From positions 248,001 to 312,000 of the forward strand of contig JAHCVI010000006.1 of the NCBI GenBank assembly GCA_019096155.1: DNA of 64,000 nt, in the 5' to 3' direction. Of the stretch, positions 23,843 to 35,605 are shown piece by piece (within the stretch, counting starts at the first letter, position 1; each line of letters begins with the position of its first letter). The DNA is from Staphylotrichum longicolle (Eukaryota; Ascomycota; Sordariomycetes; Sordariales; Chaetomiaceae). The position numbers and the translations under genes were made by a program. The notes under the pieces were generated by a model that did no database searches, was not told the DNA's origin, and worked only from the letters and a program-made list of their open reading frames with translations.

Positions 23843-25154
23843 GTTCCCACTGCCCAATTTCTTTCAGGTTTGCATCTGCGACTGATCCTTGGAATGGGCC
23901 TGCTGTGTTAAACTGTGATTGTCCCTGGCAGCTTCGAATCGTGCATGTTCACTGCTGAAATCCCGTGACGTATCTGCTCGTGAGCCTGCGTTGAGGCGTG
24001 GTGGTGATGGAAGGTTTCAGTGCCCCAATAAGGGCCCCATTGTCAACACGAGGTTCACTGAAAGACTCGGAAGCTGCCATGTCCCATCATAATGTGCAGG
24101 TAAATGTATCAGGTCGGCGTGATCCAACATCAGGTCGCCAGCGTTCCTTGAGAGGAGTGTCGTTTGCAGCAGGGCTGAAAAACCTGATATCCCTTCTTGT
24201 CTCAGCCTCCACTGTCCCGGCAGCGAGTGCACCTGACGCTGCCAACTTCCATCCGTCCTGCATTGCTGTTGGTTGGCGATTTCAAGGCAACTATGTAAAA
24301 GCTGCATCCGGCATCCGTGAGGGGCAGAATGTCGGTGAGGGACCACCCCCGCATCTCGCTGTTAGCACCCCCCTCCTCGTGGTCGCCTCGCGTCACCAGA
24401 TTGGCTGCGCCTGAGGGAGGGTGAAGATCCGATACTTTTGGACTCGAGCTGGGAGCTTCTTTGGGCCCGTGGGCCTGCAAAGCCGATTTAAATGGCAAGA
24501 GACTGCAAAGCAGCTCCAGGCAAGATCAAGCCCATTGCGTGGGTGATACGATGCAGGAGAAAGGGTGCTGGGGATTGTGGGGGATACGGGGCGTACCAGC
24601 GAACATCACCAGTCGGTTTCGGGTGTCACGGTCCCGGCGGTTAAGTTGTGCTGGGTGGGTGATCCGTGTCTCTGGGAATAGATGGTCTTATTATAGGGGC
24701 GCATCACCTCATAATACCTCAGTTTCGAGCCATGAGGTGTGCTATGAAGCGCCAGGAGGTGTGGATTGCCGGGACGGGAACCCCACTGAGCTGACGGCGG
24801 GGTCGAACCAGCTCAAACTGAACCTCGGTGCCAGGGTCGGGTCAGGAGGTCAGATATGATATCTAAGTTATCTTCGATCGGCTCGCCCACTTTCTGTTCT
24901 CAGGCGACGGCGGAGAAAAGCCCGAAGCTGTATCAGGCCAGGAGAGTGCATTCCTTGTTTAGGCGTTGCTTGGGCCAACTTCGAGTTTCAAGAAGTGGTT
25001 GAGATCCATCAAACTGCCTGCGGACTTTCCCTTCAGTCGACAACCTGCCTTTCCCCCTGTGTGTCCACTGCCTGCTGCTGGCGGCTCCTTCCAGACCACA
25101 GATGCCCCACAAGCTGTACTTGGGCCGCCCCTGCAGTGAATGGAGAGATCCACA

Positions 25155-25160
25155 CACGTG
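25155..25160. promoter_or_regulatory. CACGTG E-box, possible Pho4/NUC-1 site
   Basis: CACGTG is the core site of Pho4/NUC-1-type factors, which are controlled by Pho80-type cyclins. It lies about 1.4 kb upstream of the cyclin gene. A hexamer is expected by chance every few kb, so support is weak. Confidence 0.2.
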
Positions 25161-26573
25161 GCGGGACACAGGAGAGCTGCGACGGGGCAATCGTCATTTG
25201 TGCAGCCCCACAGGGTTCGCTACATGTTATCGCCGTATCCCGCAGCGCTCGCCATGCCTCCTGACGTTCAACTCAAAAAAACACATCCGTATTTCTTTGC
25301 TGTTATTTTGGCCCGGGTTTAGTTCTTGTTTACCCCTTTGCGTCCTTTTGGCTTCGGATTGGATCCGCCCCCACTACCTACGCAGTAGATCACTGACGGC
25401 ACCCTCGACACGGACCGCGCCGTTTGCCCTCCCCCCAGCTCCAATCCTCGCCCGTTTCTTGGCATTGCTTCATCACTCCTCGCTACGTGATAATCTCGCC
25501 ATCCATCTCTGATCTCTGCCTCTCGCATTCGCTCTCGCCTTGCCACCAGCCAACCCTCAGCAAGCAGTCGTGCGTTCAAGCTTTTTGCTCCAGCATCTAG
25601 CCCTACTTCTCTTTTTCCTTCGTCGCCGTCATCACGGGGATTCCAAACAAGTCCCCGCGTCATCCATTTGCTTGGGTTTTACCCCTGGGTCTCAACCCAC
25701 CGCGTTCGTTATCTCGAGCCTCAGATCAAAGCGACATCTGTCTCTGAACCAAGACAATCGCCCTCAACCACCGCCTCTAGCACTACCACTCGAGTAAGCA
25801 TATATTTCATCTCCGTCTCCTTTCTTCACTTCCGTCCAATACTTTGCGTTCCCTGTGACGTCGTTGGCCTGACTCGTTCCCTCTCGTTCGTTCCTGCGGC
25901 GAGGTCCCTGCTCTGGATTCGGCACCGGTTTGTTTGCTGTTGGGGCGAGACAGGAGCCTCATTTGAGGTGCTTTGCGGCCCTGGTGTTCACGAGGCGGCC
26001 CTCAGTGGCGTCATACCCCGAGTCAAATCCAACCACCGTTTGCGCGCCGAGACACGGCCATCGCAGCCCAACCCGTGCATTCCACGCGCCGCCTGCAGAG
26101 CAACGAGACTGTCTCGGTTGGCTTGCAAGCTGCTTGCTTTGGGGGCTCACGGGCGTGCCACCAACGACGGCATTCCGCCCGTGACCGTGCACGCCTCTTG
26201 TAGTGCCGCTCGCAGCAGCAGCCCGTGGACGCTTTGCCGCAGGGACAGACAACCTACCTTACATATTCACACCTTCCAGGTGTTTTCCTCCGTTTCTGAT
26301 CAAGCATCGACCTGCCCCTGACGCTCTGCTGCGGCGCGTGTTTGCGTTGTTGCGCTGCTGCATTGACATGCCCTGGAGCAGTCCCGGCTCTTTATCGCCT
26401 GGACCCAGAATTTCGCCAACCCAAAGGAAAAAACCGTGCTAACTAATTCTCCGCTATCTGCGACACAGCCATCCGCCCCCCCCCCCTGATAACCTCGAGT
26501 CCCGCTCTCCGCCCGATAACATCATCCCCCCCTCGTTGACGAACAACCCGCCAAACACAACGGCGGCGACAGC

Positions 26574-28252
26574 ATGGCTGCCATCATAGGCGACGCCTTT
26601 GCTGACTCTCCCTCGCGCTTTCATGGCATGATTTCGGGGCATTCCCACGACATTCACTACCAGAGCCGGTCCGTCAGCCGATCCCGCGACCGCGAAGCCC
26701 AGGCCCACCACACACCGCGCCCAACCGCGAGCCCACGGAGGCCATCTGCATCCTTGACCGGCGCCCAAGGCCAGACACCAACCCGGCGAGCTTGGGACGA
26801 GCCGTCATCAGAAAAGAGCACGAGGCAAACAAACCCCAGCCGCTCTACCACCAGTGACAGGGCCGCCCGGCTGCCCTCCCCGCCGTCGTCGTCCTCCGAA
26901 CCGTCGTCTGGCGGCGCGCAACCACACCATGAAATCCCTCGCGATGGCCCGCAGGACACCACCCCTGCTTCCTTCTCTGCTTCAGATTCGAGCGCCTCAT
27001 CGGCGAGTACCGCCACCACCGTGATACCGCCTCCCTCGCGATCCATTCCTTCTCCCGATTCCGACAATGCGCCGCGCTGGAACGCGTCCCACCTTCACAC
27101 CGCCGGTTCCTCGACTCTTCCTCCCCACCTCGACGACACCCCCGAATCGCCGATACAGGCCCAGACGACGATCCGGGTCCGCGACCTCGCACACATCCAG
27201 AGCCTGGCAAGGGCCGACCTGCTGCCCGGGACCGCGCCCGGCGTCCTCAACGACCCCCCACTACAACAGATGAAGTACGAGATCAGCGGCATGCCGATTG
27301 GCGACATCATCGAGATGGTCGCGGCGCTGCTCACGAAAATAACCACGACCAACGATCTCCAGCACGACGCCCTCAACCGCAACGCGCACCACTTGAGACA
27401 GGCACAGGCGCAAGCAAAGGGCGAGGAGGGCGGCGGGGACAGCGGCATGAGCCCGCTCAGCAGCAGCGTTTTAGCCTTTCACGGCAAGAACGTGCCCGCC
27501 ATCACCATCCTGAGCTATCTCAGCCGCATCCACAAGTACTGCCCGACCACATACGAAGTCTTTCTCAGTCTGCTGGTATATTTCGACCGCATGACGGAGC
27601 GGGTGAACGACATGGTCACGAAGAGCGAGGAGATGCGGCGGGTACAGCTCGAGACGCAGCACCACCAGGCACAAGCCACAGTCTCGGACCCGGGGTCGAG
27701 GGACGTGGATAAAGACACGGTGATGCGCGACCACGACGACGACGACTCGAGCGACGCGACCGAGACGGACTCGGAGCTGGCGGACTCGACGGACGGCGAC
27801 GAGGGGTCGGACAGCGCGGGGCAGGCGGCGAGGAGGAAGCACCCGGTCAGCAGCGGCAGCGCGTCGGCTACCGCTGCGGCCGGCGCCAGCGCCAGCGCCA
27901 ACGCCACGTACTTTTGTGTCGACAGCTTTAATATCCATCGCCTCATCATTGCGGGCGTGACGTGCGCGAGCAAGTTCTTTTCGGACGTGTTTTATACCAA
28001 CTCGCGATACGCAAAGGTATGTTTTTTTTTTAGTCTCTTTCGCTTCAAGAAAACAGTTCTTTGCTGACGAAGCTATCCCTACAGGTCGGCGGTCTTCCCC
28101 TGCCCGAACTGAACCACCTCGAGCTGCAGTTCCTCCTGCTCAACGACTTCCGCCTGGCCGTGCCAGTCGAGGACCTTGAAGCGTATGCCACCATGCTGGT
28201 TGAGTTTTATGCGCGCGAGGTGATTGCGCAAAAGTCGAGGCCCGTCGACTGA
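26574..28252 (+). CDS. Pho80/Pcl-family cyclin
   Basis: Cyclin that partners a Pho85-type kinase, typically in phosphate or glycogen control. Two exons: 26574-28016 and 28085-28252 (intron 68 bp, GTATGT donor), 536 residues. The first 225 residues are Ser/Pro/Arg-rich and likely disordered. The cyclin box starts at about residue 300 with HGKNVPAITILSYLSRIHKY and continues SLLVYFDRM. It is interrupted by an acidic insert of roughly 100 residues (DHDDDDSSDATETDSEL) plus an Ala/Ser run, and resumes with YFCVDSFNIHRLIIAGVTCA, KFFSDVFYTNSRYAKVGG and LPELNHLELQFLLLNDFRL. These are hallmark Pho80/Pcl motifs. The large acidic insert inside the cyclin fold is typical of Pcl6/Pcl7-like fungal members. 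The gene has an unusually long upstream region. Confidence 0.88.
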
Positions 28253-29749
28253 GTTGGACTCAGCCGTCTTGGTGCTTCATAACATGGGGGGTTTTTATGC
28301 GAAGATGTGGAGGACCGGTCTCCCAAGACCAGACACGGGATGGATGCGGTGGGTGGGTGCATGGGACGGATAGATGGACGGATGATTGGGTGGGCGGGTC
28401 AACACAGGGGCGCGGGCCGGGGCGGGGCGGTTTTTCAACTGCCAACTTACCCTCTTCTACCTACCAACTTCCCAGAGCAGAAGCAGAGCGAGGTCTCTCA
28501 TCTTGCATGTACGCTTTGCATGGATGGGGCGTGGTGGTTTCGGCGGGAGACGGGTTGCGGTTGATGACGACGGCGTACCAAGGTCCTATTCACGTTGCGT
28601 TACGTTGCGTTGCCGTGCCCGCTGCTGGTCTACCATGCCTGCGTGTGGTTACCCATGGTTTTTAGCTACACCGCATACCCTTATGTAGCATGTCATGGTC
28701 ACGATGTTCCCGGATGCTTTTCTGGTGGGCAGCGAGGTTGAGGGTGTCTTTTTGCATCGCGTTCTCCTAGGATTAAGGCCGGTTCGTTCGTGTGTGTTTG
28801 TTGTGGGTGGCTTGGGAGGGGTTGGGTGCTTGCCTGGGAGGCTAGACAGGAGGGTGATTACGGGGGTTGTTGTTGCGTGGCGTCAGGTTGGTGACGGGGT
28901 TCTTTTGTTTTGGCTTCACGGACGGTGGTGTCGGTTTGCAGTGGATGTATTGGGGAGGTTAGAAGACTGGGGTGGTTGGGATTGCGTAGTCGATGGGTTT
29001 TGATGGGAGGGATGGGTCATGATTGCATCCTTTTCTATCGTTGTGTGCGCTTCGTTTCGTTTCGTTCGTTCTTTGCTTGTTTTCTCTCCCGTTTTGCTTG
29101 CTGATACCCCGTAGATAAGCCGGGCATGAACAGTTATAAGACACGCATCAATTATACCTTGCTTCAGTCGCTGGTGCCGGTTTTGAGTCGGTCACCTTGG
29201 CTCTCCTTTGGGGGTTTTCTTGCCCGTTGCGGTGGTGCTGTGTCTGGTTCAAGCTGATCCTTCCACGTATCCTCTGACTAACAGTTTGCCTCTTTGAAAC
29301 CCTTGAGACTCGGACTTGCTCGGGTAATACAAGCGTATCCTTTCCCGGCACGGCCCCACGGAGCCGGCTCGGGGCTTGGTTCCGTCTAGGCGGGTCTTGG
29401 GCATTGTATGGGGCCGTCTTGTGGGCGATTTACCCGCGCGCGGTGCGGGTTTGTATTACACAATGGGCCGCGGGCCAAGGATCTTGGCCTTGGGCCTGCT
29501 GGGATTCTGGGGCACGGTTTTGTTGGTTTGCAAGTGTCGATCGGTGGAACTGGTAATCTATGCTCGACGGGCTGGCAGTATGGTTTTCTGTCGCTCCGGC
29601 ATGGCGCGGTTGGCACGGCTTCTTGTCCTGATGGGCGCTGGAGGAATGGTTCGAGGGTGGCTTTTAAGTAAAGGGGATCCTGTTTTGTTGGGGCCAGTGT
29701 TTGGGGTATGGAGTCTAAAAGTTTGCGGCGGGTTTGACAGAATCAAATC
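28253..29749. other. intergenic region between the cyclin and SET genes
   Basis: No gene is recognised. The first 600 bp are G-rich on the plus strand, as in the 3' flank of other genes here. No domain is seen in the open frames at 28695-29003 or 29376-29774. Confidence 0.4.
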
Positions 29750-31220
29750 ATGGCTACTCGACGTGGAAATCTGAAAGTCTCGGGACTTTCAACTCTTTTT
29801 TCTTCTTTGGCACAAGTGGTGTTGGCACACGAGTTACACGACAGATGTCTTGTTCCGGTTCCTCTTCCACTCAGTTCCGTTGCGCCCAAGGTTTCTTGCC
29901 CTTTGTTGGAGGATGCTCATGCAACGACCTGGGATTCTGGGGGGTCACCATGGACACACCCGCCAGAATGTGAACATTCGAATAACGGGACTACTCTGTA
30001 CTGTGCGTACACAAACGCCGGTCATGGCTCTCGAGGATGGAGCGTCATCACGACTCCGGAGACGGCGGCGGACAGTGTCGCATTCCTGAGCAAGAGACAT
30101 AACAACGCGTCGCCTGCGAGGACCTCACAAGAACCCCCATACAAGATTGTCGACATCCCGGGCAAGGGGAAAGGTCTTGTGGCTACCAGGGCAATCAAGC
30201 AATACGAAGAAATCCTTCTCGACTACGCCACCGTTATGGTAGACATCATGTTTACAAACAGAGGTCCCGCCATCCTCGGCTATCGGCTGCTGCACGCCGC
30301 TGTCGACCGGCTTTCAGATCCAGCTAGTGTGCTGGAGCTGGGGCAGAGCAACGGATTTGCCCAAGATCCCGTTGAGAACATTCTCCGGACGAATGCTTTT
30401 CAGACCCCCTTGGGAGGAGTGCCACACATCGCGCTGTATCCCACCGTTTCGGTGAGCATGTGAATTGCGTCTTGTAGCTCATGCCAGCCAGCTGATAGAC
30501 GTGGAACAGAGAATCAACCATGCCTGCAAGCCAAAGTATGTCTACCCGCCCCCTTTTCACGCAGGTTAAACAATCTCACACAGCCAGCGCATACACCCGC
30601 TTCATGCCCGAGACCCTACAAGTCAGTATCGGCGCCGCAAAAGCCATCCAGCCAGGTGAAGAGATCACCATCAGCTGTAAGTCACACCCCCGGTCCGTCC
30701 TCAGTCCTTCCACTTCCTCTTTTCCACACCCTGCTTGACCAACACCACCGACCTCTAACTGAATCACGACACACCAGATATCACCCTCGGCGACCCAACC
30801 CCCACCCGCGCCCAGAAGCTCCAACAATGGGGCTTCACGTGCTCCTGCGCGCTCTGCACGGCGCCCGCGCACGAGCGCGAGGCGTCCGACGCGCGCCGCC
30901 GGCAGATTGAGACGCTGCGCGACGACGCGGTGCGGGCATTCCAAGCGGGGCGGCCGTACCAGGCGCTGCGGTTCACGCGGCAGGTGGTCGGCCTGCTGCC
31001 TGCCGAGGAGCTGTTCCCGCTGTACAGCGAGCAGTACGAGAACATGGCGCGCATCTTCTATGTGTTGAGGGACATGGAGAATGCGGAGAAGTATGCGAAT
31101 ATGTCTCTTGGGGTGTTGAGGGAGCAGGGGTACTTGGAGTACGGGGATGGGGAGAGCCGAAAGGGGGAGCTGGAGAGGTTGTGGGCGAGGTTTGAGGAGG
31201 AGGAGGGCGGGAGGTATTGA
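29750..31220 (+). CDS. SET-domain protein with a possible signal peptide
   Basis: Probable protein lysine methyltransferase of a filamentous-fungal SET family. Four exons: 29750-30451, 30510-30535 (26 nt), 30588-30676 and 30778-31220, 419 residues. The N-terminus (GLSTLFSSLAQVVLAHE) looks like a secretion signal, followed by a Cys-containing region (PPECEHSNNGTTLYCAYTN). The SET domain begins at about residue 130 with YKIVDIPGKGKGLVATRAI. The cofactor motif NHACKPNAY is split across the 26-nt exon and the next one. ITISY and a post-SET zinc motif CSCALC follow, then a helical, TPR-like C-terminus. No motif is missing. Secretion versus nuclear location is unresolved; the start codon could lie further in, but no better Met precedes the SET domain. 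Confidence 0.82.
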
Positions 31221-33416
31221 CGCGGCCCACGGTGGAATCGATGCTAGGGGTGACAATTATTGGAGACTGGGAAGGTTCTGCGTCCTACTGATTGCCCCTG
31301 GTTTTCTCCAGGCTTTTTGTGTATGTCCATTTTCCCGAAAAAGGTCAACGCACTCGTCCAACTACGCTTCTAGAACAAGCAACCCCATCATCGGACAAGT
31401 ATCAAGTCAACGTCCTTGGTGTATGTGCGTCATCATGAGATTGCGTTCTGTATAGGCAGGGTACGCAAGTTTTGCTACTACTATGTAACCTAGAAGGTGT
31501 GCAAGTTAAGCCAAGCAGTGATTGTATGACCGGGATTTTGCGGAAGACACCGGACTACCAGGTACTAAAATACACGGGACTCAAGATTACCCCCTATATC
31601 CCATGCCGCATATTTCTCCACAGGTCACCTCCCAATGCCCAAAGCCCGAAGCGGTGAAGAGGCCAAGAGTGTGTTGGATAGGTACCTGAGGTGAGGGGCC
31701 AGAGGTTTCACAGCATCTGTTTTGACTTCAACTTTTGAGTGCCTGAAGGATCAATCACACCCAAAGACGGCATTCCTTGTACAGTCCACGTATAGAGTAG
31801 CAGTGGAATCCTTTTGCGGGGGAGCTCCCTCGAGCTCTGGGCCCACCAACCCACAAAGACTGCAACACCAGATTGTTGTTGTGGAGGTTGCTGCTGTAAC
31901 GCATCCAATCGCGCTCTGGAGGTGGGGAGCGTTTGATGGAAGTTGAGTGCCTCACTGCCATGTGACTCAGGTGCCTGGTAGATTCCCTCCCTCTGCCTCC
32001 CATAATGGGTACCTTATCCCATAGAATCCACCTCAGTGTCCGGGGTAAAGTTGGGGCATTTCGAGCATCCTCATTGAGGAGGAATGGAGGAAGAAGTGGA
32101 AAGCTGGGGTTGAATGGTTATCCGGGGCAAGACGGAGATCGGCACCGTATAGAGACGGTGCAGATACGGGGCCTCGCCCGGTGGCCAGCATGCACCCTTC
32201 CTGCAGCGTGCCTTCCTTCCTGAAAATGGGAATATACGGGAGTGATTCGGACTGAATGTCTGCCTGCTCGCACTGTCACTGCACGCTCCTTCCACCACTC
32301 ACAACGACCAGGCTTCTACTGTTCTCTTCTGGCCGTTAGGTAGTCCGTTCTCCTACTCTTCTTTCTTCGCTGCATCCCTCCCCGCCAAGTCAGGCTTTCA
32401 AGGTTTGTCGTCTGGGCAGCGAAAGCTTCACTCAGAGAAGCTCTCGGCTCTCGGCAATCTCTTCGTTTCATCGGACCGATATCCCCACCCAGCCTTTAAC
32501 CCCGACTTCCAGGACACGCCAAAATCTAAGCGGAGGCTTCTCCCAACGTCAGCCAAGAACACGCCAAGCATTCGGCACTGAGCGCCAAGATGGCGCGGCA
32601 ACGGCTGCCGTGCCGCGATTTGCAGGGTGTTCCACTGTTCTCTCTGGACCCTGACCTGACACTTGACAGCAAGAAGGAAATAAGAGGAACAGAAAAAATA
32701 AACACAAAAGCTGGAAAGCAGAGAAAGAAAGGTCTAGGATCTGCACGAAGGGTTCAAGCCCTGGAATCTATGTTGAGCGAAATGGAGCCCGTCCACAAGT
32801 ACACCGTTTGATGCAGACTCGGAGCATCAGAACAGGGACATAGGCCCAAGAGGGTAACGTTGTGGGATCGTCACTGCGGTAAGCTGCGGGGCGGCCTGCT
32901 TCACCACCGTGACCACCAACTGCTGCCCTCGGGTGATGTTTGCCCGCTTGAGGGCGGCACACATGCCTGGATAGTGGATGGCGCGAGTCGTCTGCAGACC
33001 TTGCACGAGAGCCTTGGTATGACCCCGGACTCGAGGACCCCGAGTTGATCCTTCTCCCACACTCCACCTTGGCGACGTTGCCGATCACTTGCACCTCCTG
33101 CCTTTTGCGGGGGATTTGTGTGGAGCAGCCTCGCACCCAAGGGGCAATCTCACCAAGTTGACACCGACACATGCATGGGGCCGTCGGTGGCCGTGTGTGG
33201 TACGCATGGTACGCATGGCAAGAACCGGACATCTTAAGTGGGATCGGTGCCCCGATCGCGCGTGGATGGTGCTCCCTTCTCTTCTTTCTTGGACATGCGT
33301 CAACGTTGCTGGAACCTCTTGAAAATTAGGACAGCTCGGCCGCTGAGCAGTGAGTACATACGGGTACACTACATACATTGGGGTGTAACCACGTCGCGCC
33401 TTGGGTTGCCACAACC
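31221..33416. other. 2.2-kb region without recognised genes
   Basis: Nothing with family similarity or coding bias is seen on either strand. The stretch probably holds the SET gene 3' UTR and the transporter promoter. Confidence 0.4.
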
Positions 33417-35605
33417 ATGGCGGACAGCAGGAGCTCGGAGAGCATCCAGGATACCATCGCTCAGTCGTACGAGGCGCCGCATCCCGCTTCTTACGGAGTC
33501 CCGGCTAACAAAGATTTGCAACCCAGCAGCACTGACTCGAAAGGGGTCGCTGGACACCACCTGGAGAAGGGCGTCTCGCACAGGGAACATGTCGATCTCA
33601 ACCAGAACCTCGAGGCCAGGTGAGCAAACACAACTGAAGACGAGTTGGCTGGCACCACGCTCACACGGCCCTGTGATTAAGGATCAAGAACCCCCTGGAG
33701 GGCATCCCGCGAGATGAGCTCATAAGCCGCGTCGAGGTCTTTGCGCAAGAGAAGGGCCTGACCGAGCACGTTGCCCTGCTCCGAAGGGGTGCTCTCGTGG
33801 CACAGGACCCCAGCAGCTTTGACGAGATTGACGGCCCCGAGGCCCTGAACGATGACGAAAAGGCAGCTCTCCGCACCGAGGCCGAGCACAAATGGCGTCT
33901 GCCCATGAAACTGTACCTGACCATCGCGACCTGCTCCATCGGCGCTGCCGTCCAGGGCTGGGATCAAACGGGCTCCAACGGCGCAAACATCTTCTTCCCC
34001 ACCGTCTACGGCATCGCAGAGAAGACCACTCGCGACACGCTCCTGGTCGGCCTCATCAACGCCGGCCCCTACATCGGCAGCGCTTTCATCGGATGCTGGC
34101 TTTCGGACCCGATCAACAACCTCCTCGGTCGCCGCGGCGTCATCTTTGTCTCGGCTCATTTCTGTCTGTGGCCCGTCATCGGCTCGGCCTTTTGCCACAC
34201 TTGGGAGCAGCAGCTAGCCTGTCGGATTCTCATGGGCATTGGCATGGGCGTCAAGGCCTCGACGGTGCCCATCTACGCCGCCGAGAACTCGCCTGCAGCC
34301 ATCCGCGGTGCTCTCGTTATGTCTTGGCGTGAGTCCAGAAGTCCTTGTCGGGGTTGGGTGAGTTGCTGACAGTGTGCGTGCAGAGATGTGGACAGCCTTC
34401 GGTATATTCCTCGGGACAGCATTTAACCTTGCAGTTTGGAACACGGGCGATATCAATTGGCGCCTGATGCTTGGTGAGTGCTCGACGCCAGCTCTGTTCT
34501 TGCATTCTCAACCTTGCACAAGTTACTGACCTCGCTCTGTAAAGGCGCCCCTTTCATCCCCGCGGTTCCCCCTCCTCTGCTCATCTACCTCTGCCCGGAA
34601 TCGCCGATGGTACATGAAAAAGAACCGCTACGTCGAGGCCTGGAAATCCATGGCCCAGCTGCGCAGCCACCCGGTGCAGGTCGCGCGCGACATCTTTTAC
34701 ATCCACTCGCAGCTCGAGCTCGAGATCCAGCTCCTCCGCGCAGCACCTACGTCCAGCGCTTCGTCGAGCTCTTCACCGTGCCACGCGTCCGCCGCGCCAC
34801 CCTCGCCGCCTTCACCGTCATGATCGCCCAGCAAATGTGCGGCATCAACATCATCGCCTTCTACAGCTCCACCATCTTCAAGGACAACGGCTCCGACGAG
34901 TTCCACGCCCTCCTCGCGTCCTTCGGCTTCGGCCTCATCAACTGGGTCTTTGCCTTCCCGGCGTTCTGGACGATCGACACCTTCGGCCGCCGCTCCCTCC
35001 TGCTGTTTACGTTTCCGCAGATGATGTGGACGCTGCTGGCCGCGGGCTGTGCACGCTCATTCCCGCTGGGCACCACGCGCACCGCGCTCGTCGCCCTGTT
35101 CGTCTACCTGTTCGCCGCCTTCTACTCCCCGGCGAAGGGCCCGTGCCCTTCACGTACAGCGCCGAGGTGTTCCCGCTCTCGCACCGCGAGGTCGGCATGG
35201 GCTTCGCCGTCGCGACGTGCCTGTTCTGGGCCGCCGTGCTGAGCATGACGTTCCCTTCCTGCTCGAGAGCCTGGGGTCTGTCGGCGCGTTCGGGCTGTAT
35301 GCGGGCTTTAACTTTGTTGCGCTCGTCATGATCTTCTTTTGGGTGCCCGAGACCAAGCAGCGCACCCTCGAGGAGCTGGACTATGTGTTTGCCGTGCCAC
35401 GCGCCGGTTCGCGCGGTACCAGGTCACCGAGGCGCTGCCGTGGTTTGTCAAGCGGTGGGTGTTTTGGCAGAGGAAGGCGGAGCTCAGGCCGCTGTATCAC
35501 TTTGATCAGGAGAAGAGGGCAAAGAAGGGGGAGGAGGTCAAGGTGGAGAGTGCTGCAGTAGGCGTGCTGTGTCGTTGGAAAGGGATTATCCAGTTAAGGG
35601 GCTGA
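33417..35605 (+). CDS. MFS sugar transporter (SP family), broken by about five frameshifts
   Basis: Membrane sugar or polyol:proton symporter. Exons 33417-33619, 33682-34328, 34384-34473 and 34545-35605. Recognisable parts: first membrane helices after KWRLPMKLYLTIATCSIG; the loop-2 motif GRRG in DPINNLLGRRGVIF; PIYAAENSPAAIRGAL; the PESP motif after helix 6; IAQQMCGINIIAFYSSTIF; and the PETKQRTLEELDYVF end motif. The reading frame breaks at about 34605, 34740, 35127, 35252 and 35404. Two breaks are short C-runs that lack one base. Protein similarity resumes at once after each break, with no other degradation or deletion. Either the sequence has indel errors or this is a very young pseudogene. 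Substrate unknown. Confidence 0.75.

Larger units (their letters stand above)
23220..26573. other. 3.35-kb region without recognised genes, probably a long cyclin promoter and leader
   Basis: No open frame on either strand has convincing codon use or family motifs. The last 1.2 kb (25350-26573) is C/T-rich on the plus strand, as in fungal 5' leaders, and holds several short upstream ATG frames before the cyclin start. A long, regulated leader is the likeliest content. Confidence 0.4.

Noticed and set aside
32720..32770. Possible tRNA B-box-like word (GGGTTCAAGCC)
   Set aside because: No cloverleaf could be drawn around it: no matching acceptor stem or A box at the right distance.
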